The notes under the pieces: generated by a model
Database searches by the model: none
What the model saw: the letters and a program-made list of their open reading frames with translations, nothing else
Told to the model about the DNA's origin: nothing
Assembly (NCBI RefSeq): GCF_024585165.1
Contig: NZ_CP029008.1
Span: 5,289,501-5,353,500, forward strand
Origin: Bradyrhizobium sp. WBOS07
GTDB lineage: Bacteria > Pseudomonadota > Alphaproteobacteria > Rhizobiales > Xanthobacteraceae
DNA: 64,000 nt
Direction of reading: 5' to 3'
Part shown: positions 8,903-17,942 of the stretch, piece after piece
Numbering within the stretch: position 1 is the stretch's first letter
Layout of the letters: every line of letters begins with the position of its first letter
Translations under genes and position numbers: made by a program

Positions 8903-9646
8903 TCAGCGTGAGGCGCTGGTCTTGTCGATGTCGCCGACGACGGCGCGCCTGCGGTATTCGTCGCCGATGGCGAAATGCTTGCGCAACGTCGCATCTGCGC
9001 GCTCGGGATCACGCGCGATGACGGCTTCGAAGATGCGGCGGTGGTCGTCGATCAGATAATTCTTCATCGACGGGAAGGCCTGCACCAGTTCGCGACGACT
9101 GCGATGCGAATGCGTCAAAAGGCCTGCCAATGAACCGTGCAGGACTGTCAGCGTCTCCGAATGGGAGGCGACCACGATGGTGCGATGGAATTCGAAGTCG
9201 GCCATGCCTCCGGCGTCGGGTTCGTCGATGGTCTCGCCGATCCTGGCGAGGGCGCGCTGCAGCCGTTCGAAATCGGCGATGTTGGCGCGTTCGCAGGCGA
9301 GGCGGATTGCCTGACATTCGATTGCAACGCGCGCCTGCATGACGTCGTCGAGCATGTCCGCCTGCTGGGCGAGGGCGAAGGTGAAGAAGTCGTTCAGCAC
9401 CGAGACGTCCGGCCGCGTCACCACGGTGCCGATGCGGTCCCGGATCTCGACGATACCGAGCACGGTGAGGGCGCGTAGCGCCTCGCGTACGATCGGGCGG
9501 CTGACGCCGAGCAGGGTTGCCAGCTCGCGCTCGGAAATCAGGCGGTCGCCCGGCTTGAGCGAGCCCGCGAGCAGGCGTTCGCGCAGGAAGGCGAACACCT
9601 TTTCGAATCCTTTTTCGCCCTCCGTGGGCCGCTTGAGCTCCATCAC
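8903..9646 (-). CDS. GntR-family transcriptional regulator, FCD (FadR) subfamily
   Basis: A 247-aa regulator. The winged helix (about residues 10-80) includes LISERELATLLGVSRPIVREALRALTVLGIVEIRDR. A C-terminal FCD ligand domain follows, with metal-ligand-type His residues in FEFHRTIVVASH and DDHRRIFEAV. It is the first gene of the minus-strand operon and is probably autoregulated through TGGT-N3-ACCA palindromes directly upstream. FCD regulators usually sense a carboxylic acid intermediate of the pathway they control. Confidence 0.9.
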   Translation of the reverse strand: MMELKRPTEGEKGFEKVFAFLRERLLAGSLKPGDRLISERELATLLGVSRPIVREALRALTVLGIVEIRDRIGTVVTRPDVSVLNDFFTFALAQQADMLDDVMQARVAIECQAIRLACERANIADFERLQRALARIGETIDEPDAGGMADFEFHRTIVVASHSETLTVLHGSLAGLLTHSHRSRRELVQAFPSMKNYLIDDHRRIFEAVIARDPERADATLRKHFAIGDEYRRRAVVGDIDKTSASR

Positions 9647-9667
9647 GGCTCCCGTTTGGTCTTGTTG

Positions 9668-9697
9668 TGGTCAGACCAGTATGATGACCAGGTGGTC
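9668..9697. promoter_or_regulatory. Predicted FadR/GntR-type operator pair
   Basis: TGGTCAGACCA (9668-9678) matches the FadR-family consensus TNGT-N3-ACNA. A second palindrome, GACCAGGTGGTC (9686-9697), follows 7 nt later. Both lie 20-50 bp upstream of the start of the FCD regulator, the expected place for autoregulation of the operon. Assignment is by pattern only. Confidence 0.6.
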
Positions 9698-9774
9698 GCG
9701 TCAAGCCGTATCCGTCATAACAAAGAGCTGATCGAAATCCCTCGTTGCTGGACCCCCTCTTGGCGAGCTCAGCT

Positions 9775-9850
9775 ACGTGTGCACCGGGAGATCAAATGCG
9801 GTACAAACGTGTGCAATTCTGGCTGGTTCGAAGTGCACACGTGTGCACTT
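9775..9850 (+). promoter_or_regulatory. Three ACGTGTGCA motifs at exact 32-bp spacing, last within a 20-bp palindrome
   Basis: ACGTGTGCA starts at 9775, 9807 and 9839. The last copy lies inside the perfect palindrome AAGTGCACACGTGTGCACTT (9831-9850). The array ends about 40 bp before the dusA start. A 32-bp period is close to three helical turns, so bound proteins would sit on one face of the DNA. The binding protein is unknown. Confidence 0.6.
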
Positions 9851-9888
9851 TGTTCCGGTTCTAGTCTAATGAAATGACAGGTAAGTAA

Positions 9889-10872
9889 TTGGAATATAGC
9901 GACTATCGTTTCTCCGTCGCTCCCATGATGGATTGGACCGACCGGCACTGCCGGGTGTTCCACCGCCATCTGACGCGGCGGGCGCTGCTCTATACCGAGA
10001 TGCTGACGACCGGCGCCATCATTCATGGCGACCGCGAGCGGCTGCTTGGGTTCGACGCGGTCGAGCATCCGGTCGCGCTTCAGCTTGGCGGGTCGGATCC
10101 GCACGAGCTGGCGCAGGCTGCGCGGATCGGCGAGGCGTTCGGCTACGACGAGATCAACCTCAACGTCGGCTGCCCGTCGGACCGCGTGAAGGACGGCCGC
10201 TTCGGCGCCTGCCTGATGGCGGAGCCGGAGCTGGTGGCAAGATGCGTCGAGGCGATGAAGCGTGCGGTGGCGATTCCCGTCACGGTGAAATGCCGCATCG
10301 GGATCGACGATCAGGATCCCGAAGTGGCGCTCGATGCGCTTGCGCGCGCGGTGGTCGGCTCCGGCTGCGATGCGCTGATCGTGCATGCCCGCAAGGCCTG
10401 GCTCAACGGCCTGTCGCCGAAGGAGAATCGCGATATCCCGCCGCTCGATTACGACCGCGTCTATCGGCTCAAGCGTGCGATGCCTGACGTGCCCATCATC
10501 ATCAACGGCGGCATCCCCGGAATCGAGGAAGCGAAAGCGCATCTCGAGCATGTCGATGGCGCGATGCTCGGCCGCGCCGCCTATCAGGAACCGTGGCGGC
10601 TGCTCTCCGTCGACCGGGAGATCTTCGGCGAAGCGGCCCCGCATCAGTCCATGCAGGCCGCGCTCGAGGCGATGATGCCCTATATCGAGCGGCAGCTCGC
10701 GCGTGGCACGCGGCTGCATGCGATCACCCGGCATTTCGTCGGCGCATTTCATGCCGTGCCCGGCGCGCGGGCCTTTCGCCGCCATCTCGCCGAGCAGGGC
10801 ACCCGGCCCGGGGCCGGCTTCGATGTGCTGAGCGATGCGATCGCCAAGGTCGCATTCGGACAGGCTGCCTAA
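9889..10872 (+). CDS. dusA: tRNA-dihydrouridine synthase A
   Basis: A 327-aa FMN enzyme that reduces uridine in the tRNA D-loop using NADPH. The N-terminus YRFSVAPMMDWTDRHCRVFH is the DusA signature. The catalytic Cys lies in NLNVGCPSDRVKDGRFGACL, and the segments VTVKCRIGIDD and HARKAWLNGLSPKENRDIPP are typical of DusA. The likely start is TTG at 9889, since the conserved N-terminus begins right there and no ATG precedes it in frame. It is read alone, divergent from the GntR operon. Confidence 0.95.
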   Translation: MEYSDYRFSVAPMMDWTDRHCRVFHRHLTRRALLYTEMLTTGAIIHGDRERLLGFDAVEHPVALQLGGSDPHELAQAARIGEAFGYDEINLNVGCPSDRVKDGRFGACLMAEPELVARCVEAMKRAVAIPVTVKCRIGIDDQDPEVALDALARAVVGSGCDALIVHARKAWLNGLSPKENRDIPPLDYDRVYRLKRAMPDVPIIINGGIPGIEEAKAHLEHVDGAMLGRAAYQEPWRLLSVDREIFGEAAPHQSMQAALEAMMPYIERQLARGTRLHAITRHFVGAFHAVPGARAFRRHLAEQGTRPGAGFDVLSDAIAKVAFGQAA

Positions 10873-11006
10873 CGGATGCGCCCGGTGACGCCGCCCTGTC
10901 CCAATCGCTGGGGACAGACGGCGGGGCCTGAACGCGCTAGAAGCTGATCCGGACCCGAAGCGCGGCGTGAGCGCAGAGCGTCGGGGATGCAGCAAGGGAG
11001 CGAAGC

Positions 11007-12173
11007 TTGAGCACGGCGCCACGCATCGACATCGATCCTGCCGCCTTCTGGGCCGATCCCTATCCGATGCTGGCAAGGATGCGCAAGGAGGCGCCGATCG
11101 CCTTCGTGCCGCAGCTCGGCTCGACGCTGCTCACCAGCCGCGACGACATCTCGATCTCCGAGAAGCAGATCGACGTGTTCTCCTCGCACCAGCCCGCCGG
11201 CCTGATGAACCGGCTGATGGGCCACAACATGATGCGAAAGGACGGCGAAGCGCACCAGGTCGAGCGCCGCGCGATGTTCCCGACGGTGTCGCCGAAGACG
11301 GTCAAGGCGCACTGGACCGCGCAGTTCCAGGCCCATGCCGACCGCATCCTCGCTTCGATCGAGCCCGGCCGGGTCGACTTCATGCGCGATTTCGCGTTGC
11401 CCTACTCGGGCGAATGCCTGAAGTCGATCACCGGCCTCACCAATATCGGCTTTGAGGATATGGACGCCTGGTCGCAGGGCATGATCGAGGGCATCGCCAA
11501 TTATGCCGGCGATCCCGCGGTCGAGGCGCGCTGCCATGCCGCGACGTCGGGCATCGACGCTGCGATCGACGACATCCTGCCGGTGATGCGCAAGCATCCC
11601 GACCAGAGCATCCTCGGAGTTCTCCTTGCCTCGGGCATGCCGATGGAAAGCGTGCGCGCCAACGTCAAGCTCGCGATCTCGGGCGGGCAGAACGAACCGC
11701 GCAAGGCGATCGCGGGCACGATATGGGCGCTTCTGACCCATCCCGAGCAGCTCGATCTGGTTCTGAAGGGCGAGGTGACCTGGCTACAGGCGTTCGAGGA
11801 ATACGCCCGCTGGATCTCTCCGATCGGCATGTCGCCGCGCCGCATCGCAAAGCCCTGGAGCATCCGCGACGTCGCCTTCGAAACCGACGAGCGCGTGTTC
11901 CTGATGTTCGGCTCTGCCAACCGCGACGAGAAACATTTCGACCGCGCCGACGAGTTCGACGTGCGCCGCGACGTGACCAAGAGCGTCGCGTTCGGCGCCG
12001 GCCCGCATTTCTGCGCCGGCGCCTTCGCCTCCCGCGCCATGATCGCCGACGTCGCGCTGCCGACGGTTTTCGCGCGGGCAAAGGAGCTGGAGCTCGCCGA
12101 CGACGAGCCCGTTCGCATCGGCGGCTGGGCATTCCGGGGCTTGCAGAACTTGCCGGTGAGGTGGCTGCATTAA
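11007..12173 (+). CDS. Cytochrome P450
   Basis: A 388-aa soluble bacterial P450. The heme-binding loop is FGAGPHFCAGAFAS, with Cys336 as thiolate ligand; the K-helix ExxR is E265-Y-A-R268. The I-helix reads SGGQNEP (about 225-231), so the usual acid-Thr proton-relay pair is absent, which is atypical for a monooxygenase. Start is TTG at 11007, giving the natural N-terminus MSTAPRIDIDPAAFW. No ferredoxin or reductase gene is adjacent, so redox partners must come from elsewhere. Confidence 0.92.
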   Translation: MSTAPRIDIDPAAFWADPYPMLARMRKEAPIAFVPQLGSTLLTSRDDISISEKQIDVFSSHQPAGLMNRLMGHNMMRKDGEAHQVERRAMFPTVSPKTVKAHWTAQFQAHADRILASIEPGRVDFMRDFALPYSGECLKSITGLTNIGFEDMDAWSQGMIEGIANYAGDPAVEARCHAATSGIDAAIDDILPVMRKHPDQSILGVLLASGMPMESVRANVKLAISGGQNEPRKAIAGTIWALLTHPEQLDLVLKGEVTWLQAFEEYARWISPIGMSPRRIAKPWSIRDVAFETDERVFLMFGSANRDEKHFDRADEFDVRRDVTKSVAFGAGPHFCAGAFASRAMIADVALPTVFARAKELELADDEPVRIGGWAFRGLQNLPVRWLH

Positions 12174-12293
12174 GGCGCGGCCGGCGTCGCTTGATCGCCG
12201 CCAGAAGCGGGCGCGCGGGCTGGCCTTTTCCGTCTCATCGCTCTAGAAGCGGCGAGAAGCCATCCCGTTTCGGGCCGGCCATGGAGCGGATCG

Positions 12294-12452
12294 ATGAAGC
12301 GCATCGCGACCTTCGCCTTCTACGCCGTCGGCGCGCTCGCGATCGTCTACCTCGCGCTCTACGCCTACGCGATGTTCTCGGGCCAGCCCGTGATCATCCC
12401 CGGCGATCCCATCCACATCTTCCGCAAGCCGGATGCACCGAGTTATTCGTGA
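12294..12452 (+). CDS. Small single-span membrane protein, hypothetical
   Basis: A 52-residue open frame, MKRIATFAFYAVGALAIVYL onward. It has one strong hydrophobic segment (about residues 5-28) and a short polar tail ending in RKPDAPSYS. GGAG lies 8 nt before the ATG. No domain is recognised. It follows the P450 by 120 bp and could be cotranscribed with it, but there is no functional evidence. Confidence 0.6.
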   Translation: MKRIATFAFYAVGALAIVYLALYAYAMFSGQPVIIPGDPIHIFRKPDAPSYS

Positions 12453-12467
12453 CACCTGCGAGGTCTC

Positions 12468-12680
12468 GTAGGGTGGGCAAAGGCGCACTTGCGCCGTGCC
12501 CACGATCTTTCTCGAAGGCAACAGGTGGTGGGCACGCTACGCTTTGCCCACCCTACAACAGCTGCATTCACTCCTGCAGAATCGCCAGTCTCGTAGGGTG
12601 GGCAAAGCGAAGCGTGCCCACGACTTCCATCCAACGCGGGCGGTGGTGGGCACGGCGCAAGTGCGCCTTTGCCCACCCTG
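12468..12680. repeat. Two inverted pairs of a GTAGGGTGGGCAAAG palindromic (REP-like) element
   Basis: Four copies of a roughly 33-38-bp sequence built around GTAGGGTGGGCAAAGC...GTGCCCACG occur at 12468-12505, 12525-12557, 12591-12623 and 12643-12680. Successive copies alternate in orientation, so each pair can form a long stem-loop. The same pair recurs at 34782-34874. These are probably dispersed REP-like non-coding elements. Confidence 0.75.
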
Positions 12681-12932
12681 TACCCTTCTGGCGTTCGGAG
12701 GCCAGTCAGTTGGTGTAGGCTGGTCGGCCGGGCCGATCCGCCGGGAGCCGCCTTGCCCACCTGTGCCTTGAGCACCGACGTAGGACCCGCGCCCCAGCCG
12801 CTGTCCAGGATGCCATCGGCACCGGCGTAGCCGGCGCGAAGCGTCCTGGACTGCGGTGAGCACCGCGCTACCCTGGTTCACCAAGGCACGAAAGCTCTTG
12901 ACCAAGGCTAGGAGGTCCTACGGCACCGTCAT
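12681..12932. other. Intergenic, no gene seen
   Basis: Together with the repeat block this makes a 480-bp gap between the small membrane protein and the convergent M20 peptidase gene. Open frames here have poor composition and no ribosome sites. I see nothing else of note. Confidence 0.5.
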
Positions 12933-14081
12933 TCATCCCCGCAAAATCGCCAGCGCGAGCGCCTGCGCGCGCGGCACGATGCTGTCGACCTCGAGATATT
13001 CCTCCGGCGTGTGCGCGAGGCCGCCGACCGGGCCGAGGCCGCAGATGGTCGGCGTGCCGACCGCGGCGGTGAAGCCGGAATCGGCGCAGCCGCCGGAGAA
13101 CTCGCCCTGCAGCGTGGCGAGGCCGACCTGCCGTGCGGCCGCCTGATAGCTTTCAAACAGCGTCCTGGATTCCGCGCTCTGCACCACCGGCACGAACTCG
13201 CCCTTGATCGTCAGCGTTGCGCTGGTGCCCGGCACGTAGGAGGTCGCGACGATCTGCTCGATCGCTGCCATCACCTTCGCACGATCGGCCGGATCGACAT
13301 AGCGCAGGTCGATCTGACCTTCGGCGTAGGGCGCGGTGGTGTTGACGGACTGCCCGCCCGAGACCAGGCCGACATTCAGCGTGATGCCCTTGTCGAGATC
13401 GGTCAGCGCATGGATCTGCACGATCTTGTGCGCGAGCTCGCCGATCGCGCTGATGCCCGCGGCGAAGTTGGCGCCGGAATGCGCAGCCTTGCCGGTGATG
13501 CCGAGATGCATGAAGATGCCGCCCTTGCGTCCCGTGACGACGTTACCGGTGGGGCGGCCCGGCTCGGAATTGAACACGGCGCGGGCGGAGCGGCCTTCGC
13601 GTTCGATCACGGGCCGCGACGAGGGCGAGCCGATCTCCTCGTCAGAGGTGATCAGCAGCTTGATCGGATGCGGGTTGCCGCCGAACTTGTGGAAGGCGGT
13701 TGCGACGAACACGTTCATGACGAGGCCGGATTTCATGTCGGCGACGCCGGGCCCGTAGGCGCGGCCATCCCGGATGGTGAAGGGACGGCGCCCGGCCTCG
13801 CCCTTGCCGAACACGGTATCGCGATGCCCCATCAACAGCACCGGCTTCTCGTTGCTGCCGGGCTTTGCCACCTCGGCATGGATCGCATCGCCGAAGGTGG
13901 CGTTGGCCTCGCGGCGGCACGGAATGCCGTGCTCGGCAAAATGCCGCTCGAACCGCGCACCGACCGCATCGACGCCGTCCTTGTCATAGGACCCGGAATC
14001 GATGTTCACGACATCGCGAAGCAGATCGATCATCGCCTGCTTCTGCGACGCCAGCCAGTCCGTGATTTGAGCTTCAGACAT
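12933..14081 (-). CDS. M20-family metallopeptidase (glutamate carboxypeptidase-like)
   Basis: A 382-aa zinc hydrolase of the ArgE/DapE/CPG2 superfamily. Metal-ligand motifs are visible: LLMGHRDTVF, GPGVADMKSGLVMNV, ITSDEEIGSPSS and a late His in GGLAHTPEEYLEVDS. A lid/dimerisation domain lies in the middle (GKAAHSGANFAAGISAIGEL). The start at 14081 (MSEAQITDWLASQKQAM) is preceded by GAGGGACCAC; an in-frame ATG 15 codons earlier lacks one. No signal peptide is seen. The sequence best fits the CPG2 subgroup, acting on N-acylated amino acids or small peptides. Confidence 0.87.
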   Translation of the reverse strand: MSEAQITDWLASQKQAMIDLLRDVVNIDSGSYDKDGVDAVGARFERHFAEHGIPCRREANATFGDAIHAEVAKPGSNEKPVLLMGHRDTVFGKGEAGRRPFTIRDGRAYGPGVADMKSGLVMNVFVATAFHKFGGNPHPIKLLITSDEEIGSPSSRPVIEREGRSARAVFNSEPGRPTGNVVTGRKGGIFMHLGITGKAAHSGANFAAGISAIGELAHKIVQIHALTDLDKGITLNVGLVSGGQSVNTTAPYAEGQIDLRYVDPADRAKVMAAIEQIVATSYVPGTSATLTIKGEFVPVVQSAESRTLFESYQAAARQVGLATLQGEFSGGCADSGFTAAVGTPTICGLGPVGGLAHTPEEYLEVDSIVPRAQALALAILRG

Positions 14082-14170
14082 GTGGTCCCTCGCGTGGTTT
14101 TTCAGGCGGGTTATAGTGCTTTGCACGAGCCGGACCTAGTCGGGGAACGCGGTGCCGCCATGCCCGCCGC

Positions 14171-14298
14171 CGTCGTCCCTGCGCACGCAGGGACCCATAC
14201 CGCGGAATCTATCGGCTAACGGCGGTAGGAGTACCGAACCACTAGTCCGCGCCAAACTCCTCCCTGGGGTTATGGGTCCCTGCGTGCGCAGGGACGAC
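14171..14298. repeat. Inverted-repeat intergenic element, about 128 bp
   Basis: It begins CGTCGTCCCTGCGCACGCAG and ends with the inverse complement. The centre contains TCCTCCCTGGGGTTATGGGT. A diverged relative occupies 20251-20389 (same ends, same GGGGTTATGG core, different middle). Both flank the flagellar block, which suggests a dispersed MITE/REP-like family. Confidence 0.75.
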
Positions 14299-14393
14299 AC
14301 CGAAGGTGTGGCGCCAATATTGGCCTTGCCGCAGAAACAAATGCCCGGGACCAAGCCCGGGCATCCGCATCCTCGATGTTCGCAGAAAGCCGC

Positions 14394-15779
<1,386 letters not shown>

Positions 15780-15835
15780 GTCAGTCTCCTGTCCGTCTGG
15801 TCGCGCTGCCGCGCGTCATGTCCTTGCGTGTCGTG

Positions 15836-16186
15836 TCAGCCGCGTTCGGCCTTGATGATTTCCGTCATGGTGACGCCGAGCTTGTCCTCGACCAGGACGA
15901 CTTCGCCGCGGGCGACCAGCTTGTTGTTGACGTAGATGTCGATGGCTTCGCCGACGCGGCGGTCGAGCTCGAGCACGGTGCCGGGCCCGAGCTTCAACAG
16001 CTCGCTGACGTCCATCTTGGAGCGGCCGAGCACGGCCGAGACCTGTACCGGCACGTCGAACACGGCCTCGAGGTCGGCGGCGGCACGCGCCGCATATTCG
16101 TCCTCGTTGTAGCCGACGTCCGTGCCGGTGGGCGGCATCGGGCCGTTGAGATCGGGCAGCGGGACCTGTCCGTCGGTGTCGCTCAT
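15836..16186 (-). CDS. fliN: Flagellar motor switch protein FliN
   Basis: A 116-aa C-ring protein. The SpoA/FliMN_C domain occupies about residues 40-112, with VPVQVSAVLGRSKMDVSELL, ELDRRVGEAIDIYVNNKLVA and GEVVLVEDKLGVTMTEII. The first 35 residues are Pro-rich and acidic. It works with FliG and FliM in switching and torque and sits between fliH and flbD. A 3-nt gap to fliH indicates cotranscription. Confidence 0.95.
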   Translation of the reverse strand: MSDTDGQVPLPDLNGPMPPTGTDVGYNEDEYAARAAADLEAVFDVPVQVSAVLGRSKMDVSELLKLGPGTVLELDRRVGEAIDIYVNNKLVARGEVVLVEDKLGVTMTEIIKAERG

Positions 16187-16189
16187 GGG

Positions 16190-16813
16190 TTAACTCCCCC
16201 TGCGGGACGCGACATAGCGTCCGACCATTTCGTCGATCTTGGCCGCGATGGCGCCGCGCTCCAGCACGACGCCGCCATCGGCCCATTCGATCCGGCAGTC
16301 GCCGGTGGCGATCTCCGGCTCGGCCAGGATCACCAGCCGGCCCTCGAAGCCGCTCTGCTTGGCGAGCCGCTCGATCTTCTCGCGGGCGGCGTCGTAGAGC
16401 GCATCGTTGATGCGGACGACGAGATGCGGCGTCGCGACCAGATGCGAGAAGCAGTCCTTGACCAGCGCCACGATCTCGCCGAGCGGCTCGGCGGCGACGA
16501 GGTCGGCGCAGAGCTTGCGCGCCACCGCGACCGCGACGTCGACCGCCTCGGTCTCCATCTTGGTTTCGATGTTGCCGATACCGGCCGCGATGCCGCGAAT
16601 GCCGATGTTGATCTCTTCCATGGCGAGCGCGACGCGGCGGTCGCTCTCGGCCTTGGCTTCGCGCTGGCCGGCGGCGAAGCCTTCCTGATAGGAGCGCGCC
16701 TCGGCTTCCGCGACCTTCTGGGCGATCTCGGCCGCGGTCGCAGCCTTCTCGCGCGTCGCGCGCTCGGGCGCCGCGAAGTCGGTATCGAACAGGAATTTCG
16801 CCGGAGCCGCCAT
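16190..16813 (-). CDS. fliH: Flagellar assembly protein FliH
   Basis: A 207-aa export regulator that binds the FliI ATPase. It has an N-terminal FLFDTDFAAP segment, a helical Ala/Glu-rich region with GFAAGQREAKAESDRRVALA, and a C-terminal domain with ETEAVDVAVAVARKLCADLV. The ATG at 16813 shares one base with the fliG stop (TGATG), so I prefer it over TTG at 16816. Identity rests on this pattern and on its place between fliG and fliN. Confidence 0.85.
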   Translation of the reverse strand: MAAPAKFLFDTDFAAPERATREKAATAAEIAQKVAEAEARSYQEGFAAGQREAKAESDRRVALAMEEINIGIRGIAAGIGNIETKMETEAVDVAVAVARKLCADLVAAEPLGEIVALVKDCFSHLVATPHLVVRINDALYDAAREKIERLAKQSGFEGRLVILAEPEIATGDCRIEWADGGVVLERGAIAAKIDEMVGRYVASRRGS

Positions 16814-17910
16814 CAATACACCAGTTCGTCGTCGGCGCGGTTCTTGGTCAGCATGATCTCGCCCTTGGCGGCGAGGTCCTTGGCGAGGTTGACCAGCAGC
16901 GCCTGGGCCTCGTCGACGTCGCGCAGGCGGACCGGGCCCATCGCCGCCATGTCGTCCTGGAGCATCTTGGCCGCGCGCGAGGACATGTTGCCGAAGAAGA
17001 AGTTGCGGACGTCCTCGTTGGCGCTCTTGAGCGCGACGCCGAGCTTGTCCTTGTCGACGTTGCGCATCAGGGTCTGGGCCGATCCGGAATCGAGCTTGAC
17101 GAGGTCGTCGAAGGTGAACATCAGCGCCTTGATGCGCTCGGCGGATTCCCGGTTGTCCTCCTCCAGGGAGGTGATGAAGCGGGTTTCGGTCTGGCGATCG
17201 AAATTGTTGAAGATTTCAGCCATCACCTCGTGGGCGTCGCGGCGGCGGGTCTGGGACAGGTTGGACATGAATTCGGTGCGCAGCGTCTTCTCCACGCTCT
17301 CGATCACCTCCTTCTGAACCGCCTCCATCTTCAGCATGCGGTTGACGACGTCGAGCGCGAGCTCCTCGGGGAAGATGCCGAGCACGCGCGCGGCGTGCTC
17401 CGGCTTCAGCTTCGACAGCACCACCGCGATGGTCTGCGGATACTCGTTCTTGAGATAGTTGGCGAGAACCTCTTCCTGCACGTTGGAGAGCTTCTCCCAC
17501 ATGTTGCGCCCGGCGGGGCCGCGGATCTCGTCCATGATGCCGTTGACGCGCTCCGGCGGCAGGTATTGCTGCAGCAGGCGCTCGGTGGCGTCGAAATTGC
17601 CCATCAGCGCGCCCGAGGCCGACATGCGCGAGACGAATTCGAGCAGCATGTCCTCGACGGTGTCGACCTCGACGGTGCCGAGCGTCGACATTTCCAGCGA
17701 GAGCTGGCGCACCTCGTCGTCGTCGAGCAGGCCCCAGATCTTGCCGCCATATTGCTCGCCGAGCGCGAGCATCAGGATCGCGGCGCGGCGGGGGCCGGTC
17801 AGTTGTGCCGCGCCCTTGCCTTCGGCGGCGCGGCTGCCGGCACGCTGGCCGAGCGTGGAGATCACGCTGGTGATGTCGTTGGAGTTGGCGTTCTGCAAAC
17901 TGGCGGCCAT
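16813..17910 (-). CDS. fliG: Flagellar motor switch protein FliG
   Basis: A 365-aa rotor protein, close to usual length. It has the N-terminal FliF-binding domain, the middle-domain hallmark [20 protein letters not shown] (EHPQ in many species) and a C-terminal torque domain with [11 protein letters not shown]. It directly follows fliF in the operon with a 32-nt gap and overlaps fliH by one base. Confidence 0.96.
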   Translation of the reverse strand: MAASLQNANSNDITSVISTLGQRAGSRAAEGKGAAQLTGPRRAAILMLALGEQYGGKIWGLLDDDEVRQLSLEMSTLGTVEVDTVEDMLLEFVSRMSASGALMGNFDATERLLQQYLPPERVNGIMDEIRGPAGRNMWEKLSNVQEEVLANYLKNEYPQTIAVVLSKLKPEHAARVLGIFPEELALDVVNRMLKMEAVQKEVIESVEKTLRTEFMSNLSQTRRRDAHEVMAEIFNNFDRQTETRFITSLEEDNRESAERIKALMFTFDDLVKLDSGSAQTLMRNVDKDKLGVALKSANEDVRNFFFGNMSSRAAKMLQDDMAAMGPVRLRDVDEAQALLVNLAKDLAAKGEIMLTKNRADDELVY

Positions 17911-17942
17911 GTCAGATCACTTCTTGATGCACTTGGCGTGGG

